64,000 bases of DNA from CALFVT01 sp039989855 (GTDB lineage: Bacteria > Pseudomonadota > Alphaproteobacteria > Caulobacterales > Maricaulaceae), in assembly GCA_039989855.1 (NCBI GenBank), contig JBDXGZ010000008.1, positions 124,001 to 188,000 of the forward strand, written 5' to 3'. Shown one piece after another: positions 7,497 to 16,156 of the stretch. Made by a program: the position numbers and the translations under genes. The notes beneath the pieces were generated by a model. The model had not been told where the DNA came from, did no database searches, and saw only the letters and a list, made by a program, of their open reading frames with translations. Within the stretch, counting starts at the first letter, position 1. Every line of letters starts with the position of its first letter.

Positions 7497-10157
7497 ATGG
7501 TAAAATGGGTTTACGCATTTGGCGGGGGTAGTGCTGACGGCAATACCACCATGAAAAACCTTTTGGGCGGCAAGGGCGCGAATTTGGCTGAAATGGCCTC
7601 GCTTGGCCTACCAGTTCCTCCAGGCTTTACCATGACCACCGATGTCTGCACGGGCTATTATGATAATGGTGAAGTCTATCCTGACGGCGTCGCGGCGCAG
7701 GTCGAAGAGGGCCTCGCGCATATTGAGGCCAAGACAGGCAAGAAATTTGGCGATAACACAAATCCACTTTTAGTCTCTGTCCGCTCGGGCGCGCGCGCCT
7801 CTATGCCGGGGATGATGGACACGGTGTTAAACCTTGGCCTGAACGACGAAACGGTTGACGGTTTGGCCAAGCTCTCGGGGGACAGACGTTTCGCCCTTGA
7901 TAGCTACCGCCGCTTTATCACCATGTATTCCGATGTGGTTATGGGTGTGCATCATCATGTGTTTGAAGATATTCTCGATCAGCATAAAGACGATGAAGGT
8001 TATATGCTCGATACGGAAATGACGGCTGAGAATTGGGAAGCTGTTATCGAAGATTATAAAGCCGCGGTACGCCGCGAGCTGGGCCGTGACTTTCCGCAAG
8101 ACGCACGGGTGCAGCTCCAAGGCGCGATTGACGCGGTCTTTGGCTCGTGGATGAATGAGCGTGCGATTGTTTACCGCCGCCTTAATGATATTCCTGCGGC
8201 GTGGGGAACGGCTGTCAATATTCAAGCGATGGTATTTGGTAATATGGGCGAAACATCTGCGACAGGTGTGGCCTTTACGCGCGACCCGTCTACGGGCGCA
8301 AATGAATATTACGGCGAGTTTTTGATTAACGCCCAAGGCGAAGATGTGGTGGCAGGTATCCGCACGCCGCAAACTCTGACGAAACGCGCACGTCTTGCGA
8401 TGGAAGACGATGCACTCTCTATGGAAGAAGCACTGCCAGAGGTTTACAAACAGTTGGCCGATACATTTGTCACATTAGAGGCCCATTACCGCGACATGCA
8501 AGATATTGAGTTTACCGTCGAGCGCGGTCAGCTTTGGATGCTGCAAACTCGTACGGGTAAGCGCACAGCACGTGCGGCGCTTAAAATCGCGGTTGATATG
8601 GCCGAAGCGGGACAAATCAGCAAGGAAGACGCTTTGGCGCGGATTGATCCACTGTCGCTCGATCAGCTGTTACATCCGACCCTTGATGTGGACGCGCAGA
8701 GAGACCTCATCGTGACGGGCTTGCCCGCATCTCCGGGCGCGGCGATTGGCGAAGTAGTGTTTAACTCTGATGCGGCGGAAGAAATTGCCAAGTCTGGCCG
8801 TAAAGTCATTTTGGTGCGGGTTGAAACCAGTCCCGAAGATATTCACGGTATGCACGCCGCCGAAGCGGTGGTCACTGCGCGGGGCGGCATGACCTCTCAC
8901 GCGGCGGTTGTTGCACGCGGTATGGGGCGCCCTTGCGTCTCGGGTGCGGGTGATCTGCGGATTAATTATGAGGCGGATGAATTCACGGCCCTTGGCCACA
9001 CGGTCAAAGCAGGCGATATTGTCACCGTCGACGGAGCGAGCGGACAGGTTTACGCAGGCGCCGTAGATATGGTGCAACCTGAGCTGTCTGGCGATTTTTC
9101 TAAAGTCATGACATGGGCCGATGAGGTTAGAACGCTCGGTATTCGTACTAATGCGGAAACGCCGCTCGATGTACAAACGGCGAAAGATTTTGGCGCGGAA
9201 GGTATTGGCCTCTGCCGCACGGAGCATATGTTCTTTGAATCTGACCGTCTGGCCTTCTTCCGCGAAATGATCCTCGCCTCTGATAAGAAGGGGCGCGAAG
9301 AAGCTTTAGCAAAAATCTTGCCCGTACAGCGTGCTGATTTTGTTAAAATATTTGAAATCATGGGCGATCTACCGTGTACGGTCCGACTACTTGATCCGCC
9401 TTTGCACGAATTTTTACCGCATGCGAAAGCTGATATTGTGTCTGTGGCCGAAGCGACGGGCCTATCTGCGGACGAGCTGATGGCACGGGCGCGTGATCTG
9501 GCCGAAAGCAACCCGATGCTTGGTCATCGTGGGTGTCGTTTGGGGATTTCCTATCCAGAGATATATGAGATGCAAGCGCGCGCGATTTTAGAAGCGCAGC
9601 TTGAAGTCGCGGCCGCGACGGGCGTGACGCCTGTCGCAGAGATCATGGTTCCGCTTATTTCCTCTGCCAAAGAGCTAGAAATCCTCAAGGGCCGTATAGA
9701 CGCGGTGGCAGCTGATATTGCTGCAAACGGGAAAGCACCGTCTTATATTGTCGGAACGATGATTGAGCTGCCTCGCGCGGCGCTTCGTGCAGGTGATATT
9801 GCCGAACATGCGGAGTTCTTCTCTTTCGGGACGAATGACCTCACCCAGACGACCTTTGGCCTGTCGCGGGATGACGCAGGGCGCTTCCTGCCAGACTATG
9901 TAGCGCACGGTATTGTCGAAAAAGACCCATTTGTGACCCTTGACCAAGAAGGTGTGGGGGATCTCATTGAAATAGCCGAATCACGTGGCCGAGCGGTGAA
10001 AAGAGACCTTAAAATGGGTATTTGCGGCGAGCACGGTGGTGATCCAGCCTCTATTGAATTTTGTCATCGGGCAGGGTTGAACTATGTATCTTGTTCCCCA
10101 TATCGCGTACCTATTGCACGACTTGCCGCTGCACAGGCGGCAATTTCGAACAAATAG
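7497..10157 (+). CDS. ppdK: Pyruvate, phosphate dikinase
   Basis: A cytosolic enzyme that interconverts pyruvate, ATP and phosphate with phosphoenolpyruvate, AMP and diphosphate. It links pyruvate to gluconeogenesis or, run in reverse, to glycolysis. The 886 residues hold the N-terminal nucleotide-binding domain (GGKGANLAEMASLGLPVPPG), the swivelling phosphohistidine domain (GGMTSHAAVVARGMGRPC, catalytic His at about 468) and the C-terminal PEP/pyruvate barrel, with the active-site Cys in GICGEHGGDP (about 843). All catalytic motifs are intact. The start ATG has GGGGAG upstream. The gene stands alone about 100 bases after glyS, as in related alphaproteobacteria. Confidence 0.97.
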   Translation: MVKWVYAFGGGSADGNTTMKNLLGGKGANLAEMASLGLPVPPGFTMTTDVCTGYYDNGEVYPDGVAAQVEEGLAHIEAKTGKKFGDNTNPLLVSVRSGARASMPGMMDTVLNLGLNDETVDGLAKLSGDRRFALDSYRRFITMYSDVVMGVHHHVFEDILDQHKDDEGYMLDTEMTAENWEAVIEDYKAAVRRELGRDFPQDARVQLQGAIDAVFGSWMNERAIVYRRLNDIPAAWGTAVNIQAMVFGNMGETSATGVAFTRDPSTGANEYYGEFLINAQGEDVVAGIRTPQTLTKRARLAMEDDALSMEEALPEVYKQLADTFVTLEAHYRDMQDIEFTVERGQLWMLQTRTGKRTARAALKIAVDMAEAGQISKEDALARIDPLSLDQLLHPTLDVDAQRDLIVTGLPASPGAAIGEVVFNSDAAEEIAKSGRKVILVRVETSPEDIHGMHAAEAVVTARGGMTSHAAVVARGMGRPCVSGAGDLRINYEADEFTALGHTVKAGDIVTVDGASGQVYAGAVDMVQPELSGDFSKVMTWADEVRTLGIRTNAETPLDVQTAKDFGAEGIGLCRTEHMFFESDRLAFFREMILASDKKGREEALAKILPVQRADFVKIFEIMGDLPCTVRLLDPPLHEFLPHAKADIVSVAEATGLSADELMARARDLAESNPMLGHRGCRLGISYPEIYEMQARAILEAQLEVAAATGVTPVAEIMVPLISSAKELEILKGRIDAVAADIAANGKAPSYIVGTMIELPRAALRAGDIAEHAEFFSFGTNDLTQTTFGLSRDDAGRFLPDYVAHGIVEKDPFVTLDQEGVGDLIEIAESRGRAVKRDLKMGICGEHGGDPASIEFCHRAGLNYVSCSPYRVPIARLAAAQAAISNK

Positions 10158-10318
10158 GCGTGTTTTTTCACCTTCAGGGTGTAAAATACTTCTAATTTGG
10201 TGTGATTTTGCCTCATCTGCAATTTAAGGGCGATATTCACACAAATATAAATTAGTTGTTAACCAACACAAGTCAGTCTTGCAATTAAGGTTTTCTAGTT
10301 GTAAGGAGCGCGCCGAAA

Positions 10319-11083
10319 TTGAAAAATAGGTCGTACATGACACGTTTGGGTGAAATTTTAGCCGGATGGGCTCTCGCTGCCAGCGCTTGCGCTGTTGCGG
10401 CTATCGCTTTTCCTGCCATTTCCGATAAGGCTGCCTCCCATAAAGAAGCCGCCCGTTGGGAAGCACGTGCGGCTGCGTTCGACGCTGAGACATTAATCGA
10501 TGAAGCCTATGTCTCTCCTGTTAGCGTATCTATGACCGACGTGTTCATGACAGTCGATACAAATAACTTTGCGCGTGACTCACGACTTTTAATGGCCAAT
10601 AAAGCGGCTACCCCTGTTATTCTCAAGTGGGCTAACGCTCGTATGAGTCGACATCAATGTTTGGCAGAAGCTGTATATTACGAAGCGCGATCTGAAACTA
10701 AAGCGGGGCAAAAGGCCGTGGCGGAAGTTATTCTTAACCGCGTTAAGAGTAAACATTACCCCAACACAGTTTGCGGTGTGGTTTACCAAGGCGCAGAGCG
10801 CAGCACAGGGTGCCAATTTACATTTACTTGCGATGGATCGACAGCCAGAGAGCCTAAAGGTAAACTATGGACGCGGTCTCAAGATGTGGCGACATTGGCT
10901 TTGACAGGGGCTATGACGCCGTTGACGGAAAATTCGACCCACTACCATACAACGCAGGTAAATCCGCACTGGGCGCCAAATATGCGCCCCACGCGCCTGA
11001 TCGGCTCGCATCAGTTCTACCGCTTTAAGTTCCGCGAACGTCCTGCCGCAAATACGGCTGTCGCGGTTGCCCCTCCGATTTAG
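10319..11083 (+). CDS. SleB/CwlJ-type cell-wall hydrolase
   Basis: A 254-residue exported or membrane-anchored protein with an N-terminal hydrophobic segment (about residues 14-35) and a C-terminal Hydrolase_2 domain. The domain begins CLAEAVYYEARSE, which includes the predicted catalytic Glu, continues AVAEVILNRVKS and CQFTFTCDG, and ends with a THYHTTQVNPHWAP segment. Relatives cleave peptidoglycan, and alphaproteobacteria carry several copies for growth or division. The start is taken as TTG 10319 because AAGGAG at 10303-10308 is ten bases upstream; ATG 10337 is the alternative and would shorten the signal segment by six residues. Confidence 0.85.
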   Translation: MKNRSYMTRLGEILAGWALAASACAVAAIAFPAISDKAASHKEAARWEARAAAFDAETLIDEAYVSPVSVSMTDVFMTVDTNNFARDSRLLMANKAATPVILKWANARMSRHQCLAEAVYYEARSETKAGQKAVAEVILNRVKSKHYPNTVCGVVYQGAERSTGCQFTFTCDGSTAREPKGKLWTRSQDVATLALTGAMTPLTENSTHYHTTQVNPHWAPNMRPTRLIGSHQFYRFKFRERPAANTAVAVAPPI

Positions 11084-11231
11084 CCTTAACGCTGAAATTC
11101 TACGTTATTTCTTGATTTTGTAAGACGCAACATGACGGCTTCGCGCTTATGCGTGGAACGTGGTCGTAATAAATTGTGTGATGCTGTTAATAAGTCCGTG
11201 CACGTTGATAAACGAGAGTGCAGGTAAAAGC

Positions 11232-11783
11232 TTACTCATCTAGTTTTACAGGATAGATTAAGCGTTCTTTTATTTTAAAAACTTCACTTGAACCATCGAA
11301 ACAACTTATCTCATGAGTTTCGATACTGTTAGCCTTAGAGACTCTATTAAAAACAGTATACTGTGGGTTAAAAAAATGACCGTTCTTATCATCTAATTTT
11401 AATTCGAAATTAATTTGATTTACATCTTCAGCTACAATCTTTTCTGGATTGCCAAAGTCAGCCGTATATTCTGTTTTTGATATGCATGATAATTTATGAT
11501 TGGGCTTTGCATTTTTATAATCAAATTCAAAACCATACCATGTGCAAGGGCGTTGTTCATTTTTATAAGTACATATGCCTTGCCCTGTAATCATTATGGT
11601 GCTGGTTTCATGACATATATTGGTTTTATATTTTTCGGGCTCGATATTATTCCAAAGTGGTAGTGGGCAAACTAATCCAGTTTTCAAATTTTCAATAATC
11701 AAACCATCTGCTGATACCTCGGATGAATTACACCCTGCGAGTATAATAGTTAACCCAAGCCAATATTTATGTTTCGATATCAC
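11232..11783 (-). CDS. Hypothetical lipoprotein, AT-rich
   Basis: A 183-residue protein with a lipoprotein signal: a short basic start, the hydrophobic run YWLGLTIILAGC and the lipobox LAGC, so it is probably anchored to a membrane by the Cys. The mature part has six further Cys residues (for example LVCPL, NICHET, GICTY, RPCTW, LSCIS, EISCFDG), suggesting disulfides in the periplasm. I recognise no domain. The gene is much more AT-rich than nadC beside it. That resembles the orphan ORF on the other side of nadC and hints at acquired DNA. It lies 35 bases downstream of the nadC stop on the same strand and may be the last gene of that transcript. Confidence 0.7.
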   Translation of the reverse strand: MISKHKYWLGLTIILAGCNSSEVSADGLIIENLKTGLVCPLPLWNNIEPEKYKTNICHETSTIMITGQGICTYKNEQRPCTWYGFEFDYKNAKPNHKLSCISKTEYTADFGNPEKIVAEDVNQINFELKLDDKNGHFFNPQYTVFNRVSKANSIETHEISCFDGSSEVFKIKERLIYPVKLDE

Positions 11784-11817
11784 TTAATATACCCCCCCGC
11801 TGAACTAACTTTAACCC

Positions 11818-12678
11818 TTACTCCGCATCCAGTCCAATATCAAAATTGACGGCACTATGGGTCAAAGCTCCAACGGAGATAATGTCGACGCCTGTTTTGG
11901 CTATGCCTGCGATGGTTTTGAGGTTCACCCCGCCTGACGCCTCAAGCACGGGGCGGTGACCCTCATGCGCGTCGGCAATAGTCACGGCTTTGCGGAGCAT
12001 ATCTGCCCCCATATTATCAAGCAGCACGACGTCAGGGGCAAATGGAAGGGCTTTTTCAAGCTGCTCTAGGCGGTCAACTTCGACGCTAACGCGGCACATA
12101 TGATCGGCGCCCGCTTTGATGGTTTTCAGTGCCGCTTCGATACCACCTGCGAGGGCGATATGGTTGTCCTTGATCATGATCGCGTCAGATAGGCTACCGC
12201 GGTGGGTCGCGCCGCCGCCTGCGAGGACAGCGCGTTTTTCTAGCGCGCGTAATCCTGGCGTGGTTTTACGGGTCGCGGCGACTTTGGCGCGTGTACCGCC
12301 CGTGAGCTTTACATATTGCGAGGTCAGGGTGGCGATGCCCGATAATTTGCCCATGAAATTAAGCGCGGTACGTTCACCCATTAAAAGGCTTCTCACAGGG
12401 CCTTTCAGGGTAGCAATCAATGTACCCTTTTCAAGCGCAGCCCCATCTTCAAGGTGGGGTGTAAATTCAACACGCGGATCAACAAGCGCAAAGGTCATGG
12501 CAGCGGCTTGAAGCCCTGCGAGGACGCCGCTATCGCGGGACTTAAAATAAAGCGTCGCCTCAGCTGCTTCAGGCACAAGCAGGTTCGCGGTGATGTCGCC
12601 TGCGGTGCCGAAATCCTCAGCAAGAGCCATGCGGACAATCGGTTCAACAACGGTTGGGGGAAGAGGTGGGTAGGTCAT
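11818..12678 (-). CDS. nadC: Nicotinate-nucleotide diphosphorylase (carboxylating)
   Basis: Quinolinate phosphoribosyltransferase: it converts quinolinate and PRPP to nicotinate mononucleotide, CO2 and diphosphate, the third step of de novo NAD synthesis. Family features include ALAEDFGTAGDITANLL near the start, RTALNFMGKLSGIATLT, ARVAATRKTTPGLRALEK, and the C-terminal VLLDNMGAD, EASGGVN and ISVGALTHS. The start at 12678 (MTYPPLPPT) gives 286 residues, a normal length. The upstream in-frame extension to 12723 overlaps the preceding ORF and is unlikely. It lies third in the run nadB - ORF - nadC. Confidence 0.96.
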   Translation of the reverse strand: MTYPPLPPTVVEPIVRMALAEDFGTAGDITANLLVPEAAEATLYFKSRDSGVLAGLQAAAMTFALVDPRVEFTPHLEDGAALEKGTLIATLKGPVRSLLMGERTALNFMGKLSGIATLTSQYVKLTGGTRAKVAATRKTTPGLRALEKRAVLAGGGATHRGSLSDAIMIKDNHIALAGGIEAALKTIKAGADHMCRVSVEVDRLEQLEKALPFAPDVVLLDNMGADMLRKAVTIADAHEGHRPVLEASGGVNLKTIAGIAKTGVDIISVGALTHSAVNFDIGLDAE

Positions 12679-12680
12679 GG

Positions 12681-13079
12681 TTATTCCCCGAATAAATAAA
12701 TCGCACCATCTTCTGTGCTGCAATTTTCTAAATCTAATTGTAAATGTGGTTGCGTAACAACAGGTATATTTACTTGTAATAAATAATGCTCATTGTTTTC
12801 AAGAAGTGCAATTACTTGTCCATCTTGATAGTTTGGGTAAGCCATACACGAGGCAAGGGGGGATGTTTCTCTGACTTGCTGAACAAGACCCTCTTGTAAA
12901 CTTGTTAGAGCTGATGAGACGTTATCGTCAATTATCGAAAGAGATGTTTTTATCGTATTGTCCTCATAAAGGAGTAGTCCGATCGCATCCATCTTATTTG
13001 TTTGCTGTAGCATTTTATTGGCAATTACACTCATGTGAGCAAGTAATTCTTGAAATTGATCTTCTGATTTTTCCGTCAT
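12681..13079 (-). CDS. Hypothetical protein inside the nadB-nadC operon
   Basis: A 132-residue acidic soluble protein with no signal peptide or membrane segment. I do not recognise the family. The N-terminal half looks helical (QFQELLAHMSVIANKMLQQ) and the C-terminal half resembles beta strands (GQVIALLENNEHYLLQV). The gene is AT-rich, unlike nadB and nadC. It sits between them with almost no spacing: the nadB stop at 13082 is 2 bases away, and the nadC start at 12678 is 2 bases away. The stop, the tight fit and the open frame support a real gene co-transcribed with nadBC. A role in NAD metabolism is only suggested by position. Confidence 0.65.
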   Translation of the reverse strand: MTEKSEDQFQELLAHMSVIANKMLQQTNKMDAIGLLLYEDNTIKTSLSIIDDNVSSALTSLQEGLVQQVRETSPLASCMAYPNYQDGQVIALLENNEHYLLQVNIPVVTQPHLQLDLENCSTEDGAIYLFGE

Positions 13080-13081
13080 AA

Positions 13082-14608
13082 TTAATCTAGCCGATCATAA
13101 GTGATATAAGATGAGCGGGCGTCTGCCTTCGTCTCGGGGAAGTCCGTGCGGAAATGGCCGCCGCGGCTTTCTTCGCGGACGAGGGCGGCGCAGGCAATGA
13201 TGCGAGACGCAATCAGCGGGTTGGCCCGTCCGACGTGGTCAATCATGCCGTCAATCATATCGATGAGCTTATTTAGGTTCTGCGCGTTTCGCTGTACGCC
13301 GCAATAATTGGTCATAGCGTTACGTAGGGTTTGGCTGATCTCGGGTGTCATATAGAGCCACGGTTGCGGCTTTATACGCACGGCGCGTTTCTCGCGCACC
13401 TCGCTACCATTGATCATCTCGGCGGCGCGGCCCCCGAAGACTGTGGCCTCTAACAGCGAATTACTGGCGAGGCGGTTAGCCCCGTGAACACCTGTGGCGG
13501 AGCATTCCCCTAACGCAACGAGGCCGTCCAAGGAGGTCTGCCCGTAACTATCCGTGGCGAGGCCGCCCATATGGTAATGCACGGCGGGGGCGACAGGGAT
13601 GGGGGCGATGCTCGGGTCAATGCCTGCGCTCATGCAGCTATCATAAACGGTTGGAAATTCATCCTTGAAATGGCTCCCGACCGCTTCGCGGCAATCGAGG
13701 AAAGGCTGTCGTCCTGCGGCAATCTCAGCAAAGATCGCACGGGCCACATCATCACGCGGAGCCAGTTCGCCGTCTTTATGATAGCGCGGCATGAAGCGTT
13801 TGCCCTTTGGGTCAATCAAGGTCGCGCCGTGACCGCGTAGGGCTTCAGTCGCGAGGGGCGCAGGGTCGCGGCCAATATTAATCGCGGTGGGATGAAATTG
13901 CACAAATTCCATATCGCGCATTTTCGCGCCGACAACGGCGGCCATACCCAGCGCGTCTCCGCGGGCTGTTTTCGGATTGGTTGTCACGGCAAAAAGTCCG
14001 CCGACTCCGCCTGTGGCGAGGATAGTCACATCGGCTTCTATGCCTAGCAGACTCCCGCAGTCCCGCCGTGCGAGCGCGCCCGCGATACCGCCGTGGCCAT
14101 CTGTGAGCAAGCTCTCAGCGCGCCATCCGATCAGGCCCGTAATATGGTCAGCGGCCTGCGCTTGCTTGACCATAACGTCGATAATTTCTTTACCCGCCGT
14201 ATCGCCTTTAACGCGGGCCACGCGGGGGACGGCGTGAGCGGCTTCGAGGCTAAGATGGAGCTGCCCGTTTTCGTCGCGGTCAAACGGCACACCGAGCGCG
14301 TCGAGATCATGCACACGCGCCGCGCCTTCACTAGCGAGGATATGGGCAATCTCTGGGTTAACAAGCCCGTCGCCTGCCGCGATCGTATCCGCCGCGTGGC
14401 TCTCAGGGCTATCATCAGGATGCAGCGCGGCGGCTATTCCGCCTTGCGCCCACGCACTGGCAGAGCCTTTGGACGACCGCCGCGAGGTCAAAACAAACAC
14501 CTTCCGCGGCGCGAGTTTCAGGGCGGTATAAAGTCCTGCTAAGCCCGCCCCTACGATCAGGACAGATCCTGCGGGAAGACGTTTTGTATCGAGAGTTCCT
14601 AGGGGCAT
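13082..14608 (-). CDS. nadB: L-aspartate oxidase
   Basis: An FAD enzyme that oxidises L-aspartate to iminoaspartate for NadA, the first step of de novo NAD synthesis in the cytosol. Motifs: the dinucleotide fold VLIVGAGLAGLYTALKLA, SASAWAQGGIAAAL, LATGGVGGLF, MEFVQFHPTAI, the catalytic-region motif PAVHYHMGGLATD, and HGANRLASNSLLEATVFG near the C-terminus. At 508 residues it is slightly shorter than E. coli NadB (540) but complete. The start ATG 14608 lies just before the FAD fold. It leads the nadB - ORF - nadC operon; nadA is a separate unit about 2.7 kb away. Confidence 0.96.
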   Translation of the reverse strand: MPLGTLDTKRLPAGSVLIVGAGLAGLYTALKLAPRKVFVLTSRRSSKGSASAWAQGGIAAALHPDDSPESHAADTIAAGDGLVNPEIAHILASEGAARVHDLDALGVPFDRDENGQLHLSLEAAHAVPRVARVKGDTAGKEIIDVMVKQAQAADHITGLIGWRAESLLTDGHGGIAGALARRDCGSLLGIEADVTILATGGVGGLFAVTTNPKTARGDALGMAAVVGAKMRDMEFVQFHPTAINIGRDPAPLATEALRGHGATLIDPKGKRFMPRYHKDGELAPRDDVARAIFAEIAAGRQPFLDCREAVGSHFKDEFPTVYDSCMSAGIDPSIAPIPVAPAVHYHMGGLATDSYGQTSLDGLVALGECSATGVHGANRLASNSLLEATVFGGRAAEMINGSEVREKRAVRIKPQPWLYMTPEISQTLRNAMTNYCGVQRNAQNLNKLIDMIDGMIDHVGRANPLIASRIIACAALVREESRGGHFRTDFPETKADARSSYITYDRLD

Positions 14609-14882
14609 AAATTTGAACGATGCATGTTTATTTTTATCAGGAGTTCAAAGTTATAGGGATTAAGCGTTATTGCAAGTTTTCAAGGAAAATTCTTTCGCGT
14701 GGGCGAGGCGGGTGTTTCGTTCTGGGTGATTTTGTTTTTTGGTGCATAGGAAAGAAGAAGTATAGCCAAGCTAGACATTAGCGAGTGTACTTGGGGCGAC
14801 TTTAATATGCTCAGGCAGTCGTGTTTTCAAATAGTTTCGATTTAAATTTGTCGATAAAGATGCATAGCTGTATGCTCTTAAA

Positions 14883-15413
14883 ATGAACCATAGCAACGCC
14901 ATACTGACCCGCAAAGACCTTCTTGATTTGGACGATGACACTTTGCTTGGACATTGCCGCCAAGAGTGCTTTCGAGCCTCGGGGCCCGGAGGTCAACATC
15001 GCAACACCACGGATTCCGCAGTTCGGCTGTCAGTGCAAGGCGGGACAATCATGGCCATGTGCGCCGACCACCGCTCGCAACACCGCAATCGAGCCGAAGC
15101 TTTAAAGCGCCTCCGATCGACCATAGCGCTGGAGTTGCGCATGCCAATAACGCCTAACGACCCGTCCCAAAATATTAAATCATTGTGGCAAGGCTCTTGG
15201 AAAATTGGCAAAAAAGACCGCCGTTACGCTGAATTCATCGCTCACCTTCTCGACGTTATCTCGCATTATGATTGGGCCATTGGCCACTCGGCAAGCGCAC
15301 TTGATATCTCAACGGGGAAACTTATTCGAATCCTCGCTAAAGACCCCCATGCGTGGAACGCCGTAAATGAATCTCGAGCGAAGTTAGATTTAGTGAATTT
15401 GAGGCGACCTTAA
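14883..15413 (+). CDS. Peptide-chain release factor-like protein with GGQ motif
   Basis: A 176-residue protein whose N-terminal half is an RF-1-type peptidyl-tRNA hydrolysis domain: FRASGPGGQHRNTTDSAVRL carries the catalytic GGQ at residues 36-38. It lacks the stop-codon-reading domain of RF1/RF2. It also lacks the long basic tail of ArfB/YaeJ; instead it has a C-terminal part with SASALDISTGKLIRIL and DPHAWNAVNESR. Small GGQ-only proteins act in ribosome rescue (ArfB) or on damaged ribosomes (PrfH). This one matches a separate, poorly studied release-factor-like family. The next gene starts five bases after the stop, so the two are likely co-transcribed. Confidence 0.8.
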   Translation: MNHSNAILTRKDLLDLDDDTLLGHCRQECFRASGPGGQHRNTTDSAVRLSVQGGTIMAMCADHRSQHRNRAEALKRLRSTIALELRMPITPNDPSQNIKSLWQGSWKIGKKDRRYAEFIAHLLDVISHYDWAIGHSASALDISTGKLIRILAKDPHAWNAVNESRAKLDLVNLRRP

Positions 15414-15417
15414 GCCC

Positions 15418-15963
15418 ATGCCAGATAACACTAAATATATAAATCAAACACGAAAATGGTTGACCGATGTCGTTATTGGGCACTCTCTATGTCCTTTCGC
15501 AAAACGGGAACATGACAATGATCGCATTCATTATGACGTCATCGAGACGGCAGATTTACATAATCAATTAGAGCAAATAGTCGCGCAATGCAGCGCGCTT
15601 GATAAGGATATAAATAGAGAAACGAGCCTCTTAATATTCCCGCTTGGTCTTTCTGATTTTGAGGAATATTTAGATATGTTAGACATCGCCACGGCTTTAT
15701 TAAACGCTCAGAGCTATGAAGGCGTCTATCAATTAGCAAGTTTTCACCCTAATTATTGCTTTGCAGGTGCAGACCTTGATGATCCCAGCAATTATACAAA
15801 CAGATCACCTTATCCAGTACTGCATATTTTACGAGAATCTAGTATTGAAGCCGCCTTAAAAAACTATCCTAACCCAGAAAAAATCCCTGAACGTAACATC
15901 CAATTAACGAAGAGTTTAGGCGTGGAGACCATGCGGGCATTATTGGCCGATTGCTACAAATAG
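15418..15963 (+). CDS. DUF1415 family protein
   Basis: A 181-residue soluble protein of the DUF1415 family, recognised by RKWLTDVVIGHSLCPFAKRE near the start and LASFHPNYCFAG, NRSPYPVLHILRESSIE in the middle. Function is not established. The conserved Cys of HSLCPFA and the His/Cys of FHPNYCF suggest a metal or catalytic site, but that is inference. It follows the release-factor-like gene by four bases and precedes a strong bidirectional terminator. Confidence 0.88.
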   Translation: MPDNTKYINQTRKWLTDVVIGHSLCPFAKREHDNDRIHYDVIETADLHNQLEQIVAQCSALDKDINRETSLLIFPLGLSDFEEYLDMLDIATALLNAQSYEGVYQLASFHPNYCFAGADLDDPSNYTNRSPYPVLHILRESSIEAALKNYPNPEKIPERNIQLTKSLGVETMRALLADCYK

Positions 15964-16085
15964 CTAAAATATAGTATCAAAAAGAGCTTTTAACCAGTGT
16001 CCTTCTTTGGGCGACTTAAGCCTCTGACTTAATGTCTCCTTTGCCCCTTTTGGGAAAATAATCTGAATATCCCATTAGCGGTGCA

Positions 16086-16116
16086 CAAAACACGCACTAA
16101 GGGGGTGCGTGTTTTG
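16086..16116. terminator. Bidirectional intrinsic terminator
   Basis: A perfect 12-base inverted repeat: CAAAACACGCAC at 16086-16097 and GTGCGTGTTTTG at 16105-16116, with a 7-base loop. The AAAA in the left arm and TTTT in the right arm let it work on both strands. It lies between the convergent DUF1415 gene (+) and nadA (-), exactly where a shared terminator is expected. Confidence 0.8.
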
Positions 16117-16156
16117 CGGCCCTTCTGTTCACATTTTACCTTTGGCAAAAAGTGAA

